Assembly: GCA_017545665.1 (NCBI GenBank)
Contig: JAFWKQ010000050.1
Location: 60,393 to 124,392 of the forward strand
From: Atopobiaceae bacterium
GTDB taxonomy: Bacteria > Actinomycetota > Coriobacteriia > Coriobacteriales > Atopobiaceae
Direction: 5' to 3'
Length of the DNA stretch: 64,000 nucleotides
In this document: in pieces, positions 52,355 to 61,121 of the stretch
How positions within the stretch are numbered: the first letter of the stretch is position 1
Layout of the letters: the number at the start of each line of letters is the position of its first letter
Made by a program: the position numbers and the translations under genes
The notes under the pieces: generated by a model
Database searches by the model: none
The model's input: only the letters and a program-made list of their open reading frames with translations
What the model was told of the DNA's origin: nothing

Positions 52355-53200
52355 ATGAGCAACGAGTATCCGCCCGAGGCATTAAAGCGCGTGCAGCGCA
52401 TAGAGACGGATATGCTTGCCGAAATCGATAGAATATGTCGAAAGCATGGGCTCACCTATTGGATTGACGGCGGTACCTGTTTGGGCGCGGTGCGCCATAA
52501 GGGGTTTATCCCGTGGGACGATGACATAGACGTGGGTATGCCCATTGACGACTTCAAAGAGTTCATGAGGCTCGCCGAAGACGAGTTGCCACAAGGCGTG
52601 TCGTTGCATCAAATGGCGTCGGACCCCACGCAATACGTTTTGTGGGGAAAGCTCTATCGTGACGACACCGTGTTCATCGAAAGCGACGCCTGCGAGGCAG
52701 GTTGCGACGAATGCGTGTTCATTGACGTTTTCCCCTACATTCGACTGGATGAGAAAAATGGCGACCACGGAGTGCGCCATCTCCGGCGCACTCAGTTTTG
52801 GACGAAGCTCATCTACATCTATCGCATAAAGAGCCCAAACGTCCTCAAAGGCCTTTCATGGGAGCCGGTGGCTCGCGTTGGCTGGAAGGCAATTCATCAC
52901 GTTCTTCGAGTGGTTACCAATCAAGACCGCCTGCGCAAGCGCTTTGAACGTGCGTGCGTTGCAAAGCATCCCAGCGAGTGGTGGGGAAACCCCTCGGCGG
53001 CACGCCCCTATCCCTTCCATCACGATACCCTTATGGAACCGGTTGAGTTGCCCTTTGGGAATCTTGTTGTGTGTGCGCCACGAGACTGGGACAAGTTCTG
53101 CTCGGATTTGTATGGTGACTACATGGAGCTTCCGCCTGAAGAAAAGCGAAAAACCCATTCGCCACTTGTCTTGGACTTGGGAGAGGCGGAACGTTGCTAG
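52355..53200 (+). CDS. licD: LicD-family phosphotransferase
   Basis: 281 residues. YWIDGGTCLGAVRHKGFIPWDDDIDVGM is the LicD core: the nucleotidyltransferase-like G-S/T and D-D-D-I-D-V metal site. These enzymes move phosphocholine or other phospho-groups from a CDP carrier to a glycan or teichoic acid. With the cytidylyltransferase at 39.9 kb this suggests a phosphodiester substituent. No choline uptake or choline kinase gene is visible, so the group need not be choline. Its last four bases overlap the convergent GT2. Confidence 0.92.
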   Translation: MSNEYPPEALKRVQRIETDMLAEIDRICRKHGLTYWIDGGTCLGAVRHKGFIPWDDDIDVGMPIDDFKEFMRLAEDELPQGVSLHQMASDPTQYVLWGKLYRDDTVFIESDACEAGCDECVFIDVFPYIRLDEKNGDHGVRHLRRTQFWTKLIYIYRIKSPNVLKGLSWEPVARVGWKAIHHVLRVVTNQDRLRKRFERACVAKHPSEWWGNPSAARPYPFHHDTLMEPVELPFGNLVVCAPRDWDKFCSDLYGDYMELPPEEKRKTHSPLVLDLGEAERC

Positions 53201-54225
53201 CCTCGCTTGGTGTGGTCGACGTAGAGCCGTGCGGCGTTCATTGCAGCATGTACGAGCCTAAAGCGCCTCTTGAGTACCAGCTCGTAGAAGGTTCGTCGGG
53301 ATAGACTTGTCACTTGCGGAACGTAATGCGCGAAGGGGGCAAAGTAGTCTGCCACCCACTCATAGGTCGGAAGTGCTTCTTCGTAGGGGACTTTACCCAT
53401 AAGAAGCATTCTCTCCAAGGGGTTGAGCAGGTAGTTCGTCATGCGATCTGCGCAGAACGAGGGAAGACGCTTGTCTACGCCCCATTCTTGGATAATCTGG
53501 TCCTCGAGCTGCGTCGCGGACTCGTGGCCGAGCTTATAGTCGTCGGTTAGGACAAACGAAGAGCTGTGTCCCAAACGCTTGAGCCATAGGTAGTAGCTCT
53601 TTGGGTTTGTAGCAACGCTCTTAGCGCTTTTGAGGAAGTTGAGGTTGAAGAGTGTGTCTTCGTATCCATGACGGAGCCGCTCGTCAAAACGTATGTGATA
53701 CTTTTCCAACACGTCGCGACGATAGATGCACGCCCACACTGCGTCGCTTCCGCCACGCACAACGTCGTAGCGTTGCCTTATTTCCTCTCCTCGGAGGACG
53801 ACCTTCTCTTTTGGGCCTAGGTCACTCATCCGTGGCTTGGCGTAGGGCTTGTCAAAAATCGCAAGTCGCCTTCCGTAATACACGTAGTCGACGCCAGTCT
53901 CCTCTAGGATGCGAAGGTTGTCAGACAAGAGACCAGGGAAATAGCGGTCGTCGTTGTCGCAAAAGGCAACATAGGTGGAGTCAATTCGATCGAGAGCGTA
54001 GTTGCGTGCCTCGCACATGCCGCCGTTTGGCTTATGCAGTACACGTACCTGAGGGTTGTTTAGGGCATATTCGTCACAAATCCTGCCAGAGCCATCCGTT
54101 GATCCGTCGTCGACCAGCACGAGTTCGAAGTCCTTATAGTCTTGGTTCAGGACGCTTCGTATTGCATAGGGGAGATACTCCTGGGAGTTGTATACCGCCA
54201 TTATTACGCTGACCGTCGCCATCAT
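53197..54225 (-). CDS. GT2 glycosyltransferase
   Basis: 342 residues: VSVIMAVYNSQEYLPYAIRSVL, LVLVDDGSTDGSGRICDEY, AFCDNDDRYFPGL (D-x-D). Two adjacent ATGs at the start, RBS AAGGA. It follows the GT2 at 54232 by six bases, the last of a four-gene minus-strand run (55639, 55289, 54232, 53197). Donor and acceptor unknown. Confidence 0.9.
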   Translation of the reverse strand: MMATVSVIMAVYNSQEYLPYAIRSVLNQDYKDFELVLVDDGSTDGSGRICDEYALNNPQVRVLHKPNGGMCEARNYALDRIDSTYVAFCDNDDRYFPGLLSDNLRILEETGVDYVYYGRRLAIFDKPYAKPRMSDLGPKEKVVLRGEEIRQRYDVVRGGSDAVWACIYRRDVLEKYHIRFDERLRHGYEDTLFNLNFLKSAKSVATNPKSYYLWLKRLGHSSSFVLTDDYKLGHESATQLEDQIIQEWGVDKRLPSFCADRMTNYLLNPLERMLLMGKVPYEEALPTYEWVADYFAPFAHYVPQVTSLSRRTFYELVLKRRFRLVHAAMNAARLYVDHTKRG

Positions 54226-54231
54226 TCTTCC

Positions 54232-55296
54232 TTACCACTTAATGTCAAAATGCGCTCTTGTTGTTATGGAACGATATGCCGCCAAGAAAGGCGCAAGCAA
54301 TCCCGCTTTGTACATGCGCGACGAAATGAGCAAACGCCTGTAGGATGCGCCGTTGAGCCTTGCATAGCTGCTTGTGATGTAGGGTGAGTCGCGCCAAGTG
54401 GGAAAGTTCTTGTCCAAATAGCTCGTGCAGCGTGCAACTGCCTGCTTGAGGTCGCAGTCCTTGTTGTAGGACAGTCGGTAGTTGAGCGAGATGCCCAAGT
54501 GCAGAAAGGCGGTTGCGTCGAGCGCCATCATGAGGCTGCGAGGCGCCTTGTCGCGCTCGTACCACTGCCTGACTTCCAGAAAAGCCTCATAGACTGCCTT
54601 TACTTGCTCTTCGCTTACGGAATTAATGATCGAGCCCTCGCGTACCATGTAGTTTACGAGTGACGCAGGGACAAAAGCTATGCAGCCACGCCCCTCCAAG
54701 TATGCCAGCAGTTGGAACATGAGGTCGTCGAGCACGGGAGGGGGTTCGGTGAGGTCGTGCATGTTCTTAAGGATGGAAGCGCGGAACACCTTGTTCCATG
54801 GCGCCCCGTTGAGCTCCACAATCCTGCCCGGGTCGCCTGCGATGCAAAAAGGTTGCCGCGGATCGCAGAGCTCGCGTGAGAGAACCTTGCCGGTGTCGAG
54901 GTCTATGCGGCTAAAACCACCTACGGCAATATCTGCGTTCGCTTCCTTGGCGGCGGTATAGAGCCGTTCGGCAAAATCTGGCTCCGCGTAGTCGTCGCTG
55001 TCCAAAAAGCCAATGTATTCGCCGCGGGCCTTGCTAATTCCGTCCCATCTGCCGCGCCAGACACCCTCGTTTTGCTTGTCGATGATGACTATCTTTTCTG
55101 GGTAGCGTCCTTGCCACTCGCGAAGAATGTCGATGCAATGGTCGGGAGAGCCATCGTTTATGCAAACGACCTCGATGTCCTGCAGCGTTTGACCAACGAG
55201 TGACGCCAGACATTTGGGAAGGTACTTCTCGACCTTATAGCAGGGGACAATGATGCTTAGCTTGGGGCTTTGCTTCTTGAGTACTGCCTTACTCAT
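54232..55296 (-). CDS. GT2 glycosyltransferase
   Basis: 354 residues: LSIIVPCYKVEKYLPKCLASL, VVCINDGSPDHCIDIL, GFLDSDDYAEPDFAERLY (D-x-D), and a long C-terminal region (about 230-354) of helices. Its start lies within the 3' end of the DUF2304 gene (eight-base overlap), so translation is coupled. Probably adds a sugar to the intracellular lipid-linked chain. Confidence 0.9.
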   Translation of the reverse strand: MSKAVLKKQSPKLSIIVPCYKVEKYLPKCLASLVGQTLQDIEVVCINDGSPDHCIDILREWQGRYPEKIVIIDKQNEGVWRGRWDGISKARGEYIGFLDSDDYAEPDFAERLYTAAKEANADIAVGGFSRIDLDTGKVLSRELCDPRQPFCIAGDPGRIVELNGAPWNKVFRASILKNMHDLTEPPPVLDDLMFQLLAYLEGRGCIAFVPASLVNYMVREGSIINSVSEEQVKAVYEAFLEVRQWYERDKAPRSLMMALDATAFLHLGISLNYRLSYNKDCDLKQAVARCTSYLDKNFPTWRDSPYITSSYARLNGASYRRLLISSRMYKAGLLAPFLAAYRSITTRAHFDIKW

Positions 55297-55630
55297 GTGG
55301 CTCCTCCTTTGCCTGCAATGCCTGCTCCTCTATGAGTTCATTGAGCCGTGCGTTGAGCTTGGATATCTTGAGCGTGTTGGTAAACTCGCGCAAGAGCAGG
55401 ATGGTTATGACGGCTAGGAACACGAAGTTGCTTGTGGCCTGGAAGCCAAAAAGATGCGCGAGAAAGGTAGGGATGTTGGGGAAGATTGCCACTACCAGCA
55501 GCGAGAGCGAAAACACGATCCAAACGATGACGTCGTCGATGCGTACGCTCGCCTTCTTGATGCGGCGCATGATGATCCAAAATGTGAGCGCAGAACCTAT
55601 TACACACAGCACGCGTAAGGTCAAAGACAT
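55289..55630 (-). CDS. DUF2304 small membrane protein, GacJ-like
   Basis: 113 residues: three membrane helices (about 3-20, 32-50, 65-85) and a C-terminal amphipathic, coiled-coil-like helix with Leu heptads (FTNTLKISKLNARLNELIEEQ). DUF2304 proteins commonly sit beside a GT2. In group A Streptococcus GacJ of this type enhances the GT2 GacI, which makes GlcNAc-phosphate-undecaprenol. The gene follows the GT2 at 55639 by eight bases, giving the same pair. Confidence 0.85.
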   Translation of the reverse strand: MSLTLRVLCVIGSALTFWIIMRRIKKASVRIDDVIVWIVFSLSLLVVAIFPNIPTFLAHLFGFQATSNFVFLAVITILLLREFTNTLKISKLNARLNELIEEQALQAKEEPHE

Positions 55631-55638
55631 GACGGCTC

Positions 55639-56319
55639 CTATCTAAACCACTGGAAGAACAGGATGGAAAAGCAGATTCTGCTCATATATGCGGCAACAT
55701 GTGCAAAGTCAAAATAACTCTGACCGCCTTGCCGCTCCTGCATATGCGCGGGAATCTCGCATACCTTAGCGCCCTTTCGCGCCAAAAGGGCAATGGTGTC
55801 GGGCTCGGGTGTGAGGTCGTGACCGCGGGCGAACTGCTTGATAATCGTACGGTCATACATGCGCATGCCTGACGTGGGGTCGGCTATGTGCATCCCTGAT
55901 GTTAGACGAATGAGAGCCGATATGAGTTTTGAACCTACACCGCGTGCGCCAGTGGGCCCTTCGTTTGCCAGCACTCGAGAGGCAATAACGATGGAAGCGC
56001 CCTCACGCTCCATGGCGTCGGCCATCTGTGAGATGTACTGTGGAAGGTGCTGGCCATCTGCATCGAATTGCACTGCCGCATCGTACCCGTGCCGATCCGC
56101 ATATTTCATACCCGTTTGGAACCCTACGGCGAGGCCGGAGTTAACGGGAAGGTTAACATGCGAGAACCCATTGCGCTCGCAAATGGAGCGCGTGGCATCG
56201 GTGGACCCATCGTTAATGACGAGATAGTCAACCTCGGGGCATGCCCGCTTGAGGTTGAAAACGGTACCCTGGATGCAGTCCTCTTCGTTGTATGCAGGTA
56301 TGATGGCAAGAATTCTCAT
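55639..56319 (-). CDS. GT2 polyprenyl-phosphate sugar synthase, GacI-like
   Basis: 226 residues: ILAIIPAYNEEDCIQGTV, YLVINDGSTDATRSI, AVQFDADGQHLPQYI (D-x-D), DPTSGMRMYDR. Length, single domain and the DUF2304 partner fit GacI-type undecaprenyl-phosphate sugar synthases for side-chain addition outside the membrane. ATG 56319. Divergent from the third RYWHGY membrane protein, about 208 bases away, a candidate transferase for the lipid-linked sugar. Confidence 0.87.
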   Translation of the reverse strand: MRILAIIPAYNEEDCIQGTVFNLKRACPEVDYLVINDGSTDATRSICERNGFSHVNLPVNSGLAVGFQTGMKYADRHGYDAAVQFDADGQHLPQYISQMADAMEREGASIVIASRVLANEGPTGARGVGSKLISALIRLTSGMHIADPTSGMRMYDRTIIKQFARGHDLTPEPDTIALLARKGAKVCEIPAHMQERQGGQSYFDFAHVAAYMSRICFSILFFQWFR

Positions 56320-56527
56320 AAATGAACCTTTAGACTAAAACGGCTATTCAACTATAGACGATTTGCGCCCTGTCCTGTTCATTCCGATGGTAAACAACAT
56401 GAGAAATGGCCCACTTTGCTTACGAACCGTTTGCTGGGGCGGGATGCTTTTTTGCGGTATTATGTGTGGCTGTATGGAACTGGTTTGAAACAAGGGCAAA
56501 TTGGGACGTATTGTTGAATAGGGGCGA

Positions 56528-57898
56528 ATGGAGTTGGCCGTGGCGTTAAATAAAATAAGAAACACTACCTTGTTTGACCCACTGCTCAACCGCAAGTCGG
56601 GGCTGCACATAGCAGTGGCGTGGTTCGCGATGGTGGCTGTGGGAGTATTGCTACTGGTTCTTGCCTATTGTCTTCCCAACGATATCATACGGCAGCATGT
56701 TCAACAGAGCCTTCCCAACATAGAGGCGAGGTGGGGATGGGAGTACTTTCCCGATATGCCAAACGCACAAATGGACTTGCGTACAGATTGCCGCATGCTC
56801 GCATCGGCGGTATACGATGGAAAGGAGCCTCTCCTAGAGAGGGTGATGGGCGCCTACTCGCTCAAGTCCGAGAAGTTAGGCATGGAGCAGGTAGACCTGC
56901 TTCGGGCAACACTGGGAGAGGCTGACGATGCCGTGCTGGATGAATATCCTCGGTACTGGCATGGCTACCTGGTGCCACTTCGCCTCCTGCTGCTCTTTGG
57001 TGACTATTTTTCCGTTTTGTATTGTGCTGGCGCGATTTTGCTCCTCCTGATTGTTTTGCTTGCGTATCTGCTCGTAAAAAAGCACGAAACGGCAATGCTT
57101 CCCCCTCTGGTTGTAACGCTGCTGCTGGCATCGCCCGTTTCGCTTGTGATGTCGACCCAATATCATGCCGTCACGTTCATTATGCTTTTATCGCTTCTTG
57201 CGGGCGTGTGCCTAAAGGATCGTCTTAAAGGACACTGGGGTCTTGTGTTCTTCGTTCTTGGTGGCATAGTTAACTACTTTGACTTCTTTACGTTTCCGTT
57301 GCTGGCGCTCGGACCCCTCTTGGTTCTTTTCCTCTCAACCATGGGTGACGACATCCCTTGGCAAAAGCAGGTGCTAAACGTAGCGCTGGCGGCGCTCCTG
57401 TGGTTTTTGGGGTATGGGCTCATGTGGGTGTCGAAATGGATTCTTGCCAGTGTGGTGCTCCATAAGAACGTTATAGAAGATGCGTCAAAGCAGGTTGCCG
57501 TACGCTCCTCGAACGTAGTGGCGCATGGTTACGGTCAACTGGCCAATGGCAAGCACTTCTCTCACCTTCGCACCATTCTTGTAAATGGATGGCGCATTGC
57601 TGGGTCGTGGTTTAACGCGCTGGTCATTATTGCCTACCCAGTCGTCTTTGGAATTTGGGCGCAAAAAAGAAGATCGAAGGGCGAAGAAGGAACAAGGCTT
57701 GCTCGATTTCCCAGGTGCAAGCTCCCTGCCTTGATTGCCATTGCCCTGCTTCCTCTTATATGGGCGTTTGCCGTGAGTAATCACACCTACACTCACTCGA
57801 CGTTTACCTATAGGATTTTTTTGGTGAGCATCTTTTGCGTGTTGTACATCCCGAGTTACATAATGTCTCACACGAGCGTTGGGCACGAGTGCCCGTAG
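56528..57898 (+). CDS. Polytopic membrane protein with RYWHGY motif (paralogue 3)
   Basis: 456 residues, about ten membrane helices, same unnamed family as 20539 and 23343: EYPRYWHGYLVP, NYFDFFTFPL, LGYGLMWVSKW, RSSN, SNHTYTHSTFTYRIFL. Divergent from a GacI/GacJ-like pair, which strengthens the idea that this family transfers lipid-linked sugars outside the membrane. No RBS is obvious before ATG 56528; later ATGs do not keep the first helix as well. Confidence 0.76.
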   Translation: MELAVALNKIRNTTLFDPLLNRKSGLHIAVAWFAMVAVGVLLLVLAYCLPNDIIRQHVQQSLPNIEARWGWEYFPDMPNAQMDLRTDCRMLASAVYDGKEPLLERVMGAYSLKSEKLGMEQVDLLRATLGEADDAVLDEYPRYWHGYLVPLRLLLLFGDYFSVLYCAGAILLLLIVLLAYLLVKKHETAMLPPLVVTLLLASPVSLVMSTQYHAVTFIMLLSLLAGVCLKDRLKGHWGLVFFVLGGIVNYFDFFTFPLLALGPLLVLFLSTMGDDIPWQKQVLNVALAALLWFLGYGLMWVSKWILASVVLHKNVIEDASKQVAVRSSNVVAHGYGQLANGKHFSHLRTILVNGWRIAGSWFNALVIIAYPVVFGIWAQKRRSKGEEGTRLARFPRCKLPALIAIALLPLIWAFAVSNHTYTHSTFTYRIFLVSIFCVLYIPSYIMSHTSVGHECP

Positions 57899-57974
57899 CT
57901 TTCGTCGTGTATTTGGCGGTGCACTCAACTATAATCGAAATGACGAAGAAGGACATGACGAGGAAGGCTTTTGC

Positions 57975-58565
57975 ATGTCATCCATAACCTCTGGTAACTT
58001 TACCTTTACCACGACGTCCATCGAAGGCGTAATTGTGGTGGACACTAAAACGTTTGGTGACAAGCGCGGCTACTTCATGGAGACGTATAAGAAGACGGAT
58101 TTTGTCGCGGGTGGCATTACGTGCGATTTTGTGCAGGACAACCAGTCGTCGTCCACCAGGGGCGTGTTGCGTGGCATGCATTTTCAAAAGGAGCACCCGC
58201 AGGCAAAGCTCGTCCGCGTGGTGCGCGGCGCGGTGTTTGACGTGTGCGTGGATTTGCGTGAGGGCAGTCCGACGCGTGGGCGCTGGGAGGGCGTGGTACT
58301 GAGCGCGGAAAACCGTCGGCAGTTCTTCATACCACGTGGCTTTGCACATGGCTTCTTGGTCCTCTCGGATGAGGCAGAGTTTATTTACAAGTGCGATGAC
58401 ATCTATCACCCAAACGACGAGGGCGGCATTATGTGGAACGATCCAACCATTGGCATCAAATGGCCGCCTTTGGAGGGCGATAGCATCTTCGATCAGACAA
58501 AGCTCGTGCTTTCGGAAAAGGACAAGGTTCACCCGTTGCTTAAGATGCTGGGGTGGAAGAAGTGA
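57975..58565 (+). CDS. rmlC: dTDP-4-dehydrorhamnose 3,5-epimerase RmlC
   Basis: 196 residues, cupin fold. GVLRGMHFQ with the catalytic His, VRGAVFDVCVDLR, PRGFAHGFLVLS and YKCDDIYHPNDEGGIMWNDP are the family landmarks, Asp/Tyr partners included. Third step toward dTDP-L-rhamnose. ATG 57975 with RBS GAGGAAGG; the frame extends back to 57879 with no homology. Overlaps the next gene by GTGA, tying rhamnose supply to its glycosyltransferase. Confidence 0.95.
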   Translation: MSSITSGNFTFTTTSIEGVIVVDTKTFGDKRGYFMETYKKTDFVAGGITCDFVQDNQSSSTRGVLRGMHFQKEHPQAKLVRVVRGAVFDVCVDLREGSPTRGRWEGVVLSAENRRQFFIPRGFAHGFLVLSDEAEFIYKCDDIYHPNDEGGIMWNDPTIGIKWPPLEGDSIFDQTKLVLSEKDKVHPLLKMLGWKK

Positions 58566-60991
58566 AAACCAAACGGCAAGAGCCGTTTGCAAAGGCCTGT
58601 GCCCTTTGTAGGGGAGAAGGTCTTGGCTATGTGGTGCTTCGAGGGTCGCGCGAGGCGCACGAGGTAAAGGCAACTGCGGCTACCAAAGCGGGGACAAGCA
58701 TACCTTGCACGCTCTATAGCGTTACGGCAGAGTGGCAGCGCGACGTCCTTGCGCCAGGGGCGAGCTTTGTGTGGGTTGTGGCCGTGCCCCTACTCGCCTG
58801 CGATTGCGTTGTGCGCGTGGAGGCCGCGGGCGAGAGTCCCTGCGAGGTGACGTTTTCCGCTGTGCGCTCGAAGCTTATGTCCAGGTTTCTTGCCACAACC
58901 AAGCCAGAGACCGCTGCCATACTACGCGGCTTTGAGCGCCGTGAGGGCTACGGCAGGATTATGGTACGCATCCTTGAGGCGTGGCCTGGCAACGACGAGA
59001 CGGCGGTGTGGCGAATTCGCGCGACCTTGCCTTGGAAGGAAACGGATACGGCTGTAGGAATGCGCGTATACGATGGCGCGGGAAATCCCCTACGCGCGTC
59101 GATTGTTGCAATGGAAGACCAGATTGTTCCAAGTAAGCGCAATGGAGGCTGGCACGAGCGGTTGGTGAGCTTCTCGTGCACGATTCCCAAGGATGTGCGG
59201 TCTTTTTTTGTTGTCGTGTACAGCGAAGCCGATGGATGCTGCGGGTTCGACGCCATCAACGCGCCACGAGCTGCGGCAATGCTGGATGGTACGGAATCAC
59301 TGGCTAACGGAAGCGCGAACGATTGGGTGTATGAGGGTTGGTTCGCCTCACACAGGGCTACCGTTGCCGAGCTGGCGCGCCAGCGAAAAGACTTCCATGA
59401 CGCAGGGGAGCGTCTCCCGATCCTGAGCCTTGTTGTATGCGTGGACGTTTCCAATGCGAGCGACCTTTCGCGTACGGTAGCGTCGGTTCGCGCACAGTCG
59501 TATGGTGCGTGGGAGCTCGTTGTTGTGTGCCAGGCGAGCATGAAGAGACAGCTGCAAGAGGCGATCTGTTCCTTGGCGGAGGAACGCATGCGCGTTATGG
59601 CGGCGGATCAGGACGCGCTGGCGCACATTGGCGTTGAGGCGGCCAAAGGATCGTATGTGGGGCTTGTAGGATGCGGCGACGTGCTTGAGCCCGATACGCT
59701 TTGGCAGTTTGCCCAGATGATTGCGGAGCATCCACAAGTCGATTTGCTCTATTGTGACGAGGACAAGCTCGAAGGAACGCGTGTAACAAGGCCGTCGTTC
59801 AAGACCTTCCCCAACTACGGCAAGCTCTATGAGTACAACTACTTCGGTCGCCTTATGCTGGTGAGTAGCCGTGCGTTAGCCGTTGCGGAGCCTATGAGCG
59901 CGGGCTTCGGGCCTGCCTACGAATACGAATTGGCCCTGCGGGTGTACGAGGTCGCGCACGAGGTTTTGCAGGTACCGCGTGTTCTGTATCACCAGGTAAC
60001 GGACTATGGGTGGAGTTCGCAAGATCAAGAGAAGGGCAAGTGCGCTCTCGCCGCTCACCTAAAGCGACGGGGAGTTGCCGCACAGGTTGTGGATGGCGTG
60101 CAATTGGGCTGCTTTAGGGTTTGCTACGAGCTGCCTGAGCCTGCAATAAAGGTGAGCGTCGTTATTCCCACACGAGACCACGCGGACCTGCTTGAAACGT
60201 GTGTGCATTCCATTCTGAAAAAGACGACGTACGCGAACTACGAAGTGATTCTTGTTGAGAACAACAGCGCGGAGAGCCAGACGTTCGAGCTCTACGAGAA
60301 GCTACAGAACGCGGACGGACGCGTGCGCGTGGTTGCGTGGGAGCCTCCAGAACCCGGAGCCTTTAATTACTCTGCCATCGTGAACTTTGGCGTGGCGCAC
60401 ACGGCTGGCGAGATTGTGGTGCTGCTCAACAACGATACCGAGGTCATCGAACCGCATTGGATGCACGAGATGCTGGGTTGCCTTATGAGGCCTGAGGTGG
60501 GAGTCGTGGGTGCCAAGCTTTTGTTTGGCGATGGGCTTATCCAGCACGTGGGCATGGCAGCCAATCCCGACGGCGGTTTTTGTCATGTGTGCCAAAATCT
60601 TACGAGCGAAGAGGCGGGGCCATCTGCCGCGGCGACGATGCCGGGAGACTATTGTATGGTTACCGGTGCCTGCCAGATGATGCGCAAATCGCTGTTTGAG
60701 GAGCTGGGCGGCTACGACGAAGAGCTTGCCGTGGGATTTAACGACGGAGACTTTTGTCTTCGGGCGCGCGAGGCTGGATTTGCGGTAACGGTGTGCGCGC
60801 GTGCGCAGCTGCACCATCGCGAGTTTTCCTCGCGCGGTCGCGAGAGCACGGATACGAGGCTACAAGAGCGTTTCATGAGGGAGCGTGCGCGTACAATGCT
60901 GCGACATGCGGCCTTTTTCGCGCAAGGCGATCCCGTGCGCAACCCCAACCTCGACCCCTTTGGTGGCTACTTTACGTTGCGGCCCGAATAG
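58562..60991 (+). CDS. Tandem GT2 protein with degenerate first domain
   Basis: About 809 residues and collinear with the gene at 27611: unknown N-terminal region (about 1-285), first GT2 domain, second GT2 domain. The second is intact (VSVVIPTRDHADLLETC, LVENNSAE, LLNNDTEVIEPHW). The first has lost key residues: where 27611 has FFDHDDVLEP this protein has LVGCGDVLEP, and the D-G-S region reads VVCQASMKRQ. So the first domain probably no longer catalyses. GTG 58562 overlaps the rmlC stop; GTG 58553 is possible. Confidence 0.86.
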   Translation: MKTKRQEPFAKACALCRGEGLGYVVLRGSREAHEVKATAATKAGTSIPCTLYSVTAEWQRDVLAPGASFVWVVAVPLLACDCVVRVEAAGESPCEVTFSAVRSKLMSRFLATTKPETAAILRGFERREGYGRIMVRILEAWPGNDETAVWRIRATLPWKETDTAVGMRVYDGAGNPLRASIVAMEDQIVPSKRNGGWHERLVSFSCTIPKDVRSFFVVVYSEADGCCGFDAINAPRAAAMLDGTESLANGSANDWVYEGWFASHRATVAELARQRKDFHDAGERLPILSLVVCVDVSNASDLSRTVASVRAQSYGAWELVVVCQASMKRQLQEAICSLAEERMRVMAADQDALAHIGVEAAKGSYVGLVGCGDVLEPDTLWQFAQMIAEHPQVDLLYCDEDKLEGTRVTRPSFKTFPNYGKLYEYNYFGRLMLVSSRALAVAEPMSAGFGPAYEYELALRVYEVAHEVLQVPRVLYHQVTDYGWSSQDQEKGKCALAAHLKRRGVAAQVVDGVQLGCFRVCYELPEPAIKVSVVIPTRDHADLLETCVHSILKKTTYANYEVILVENNSAESQTFELYEKLQNADGRVRVVAWEPPEPGAFNYSAIVNFGVAHTAGEIVVLLNNDTEVIEPHWMHEMLGCLMRPEVGVVGAKLLFGDGLIQHVGMAANPDGGFCHVCQNLTSEEAGPSAAATMPGDYCMVTGACQMMRKSLFEELGGYDEELAVGFNDGDFCLRAREAGFAVTVCARAQLHHREFSSRGRESTDTRLQERFMRERARTMLRHAAFFAQGDPVRNPNLDPFGGYFTLRPE

Positions 60992-61093
60992 GGAACCTCA
61001 ATTTGGGACAGACGATACGAGAGGTTTCTAGGGCCTCCCGCAGCAATACTCTGCAACCTGCCATTCTTATACAGCGCTTGGCAACGGCCCCAT

Positions 61094-61121
61094 AGGGGCA
61101 CAAGCTGGTGTTGGTGCCCCT
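61094..61121. other. Hairpin at the end of the TagF-like gene
   Basis: AGGGGCAC (61094-61101) pairs with GTGCCCCT (61114-61121), overlapping the minus-strand stop codon. It sits between convergent genes but has no T run, so terminator function is uncertain. Confidence 0.35.
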
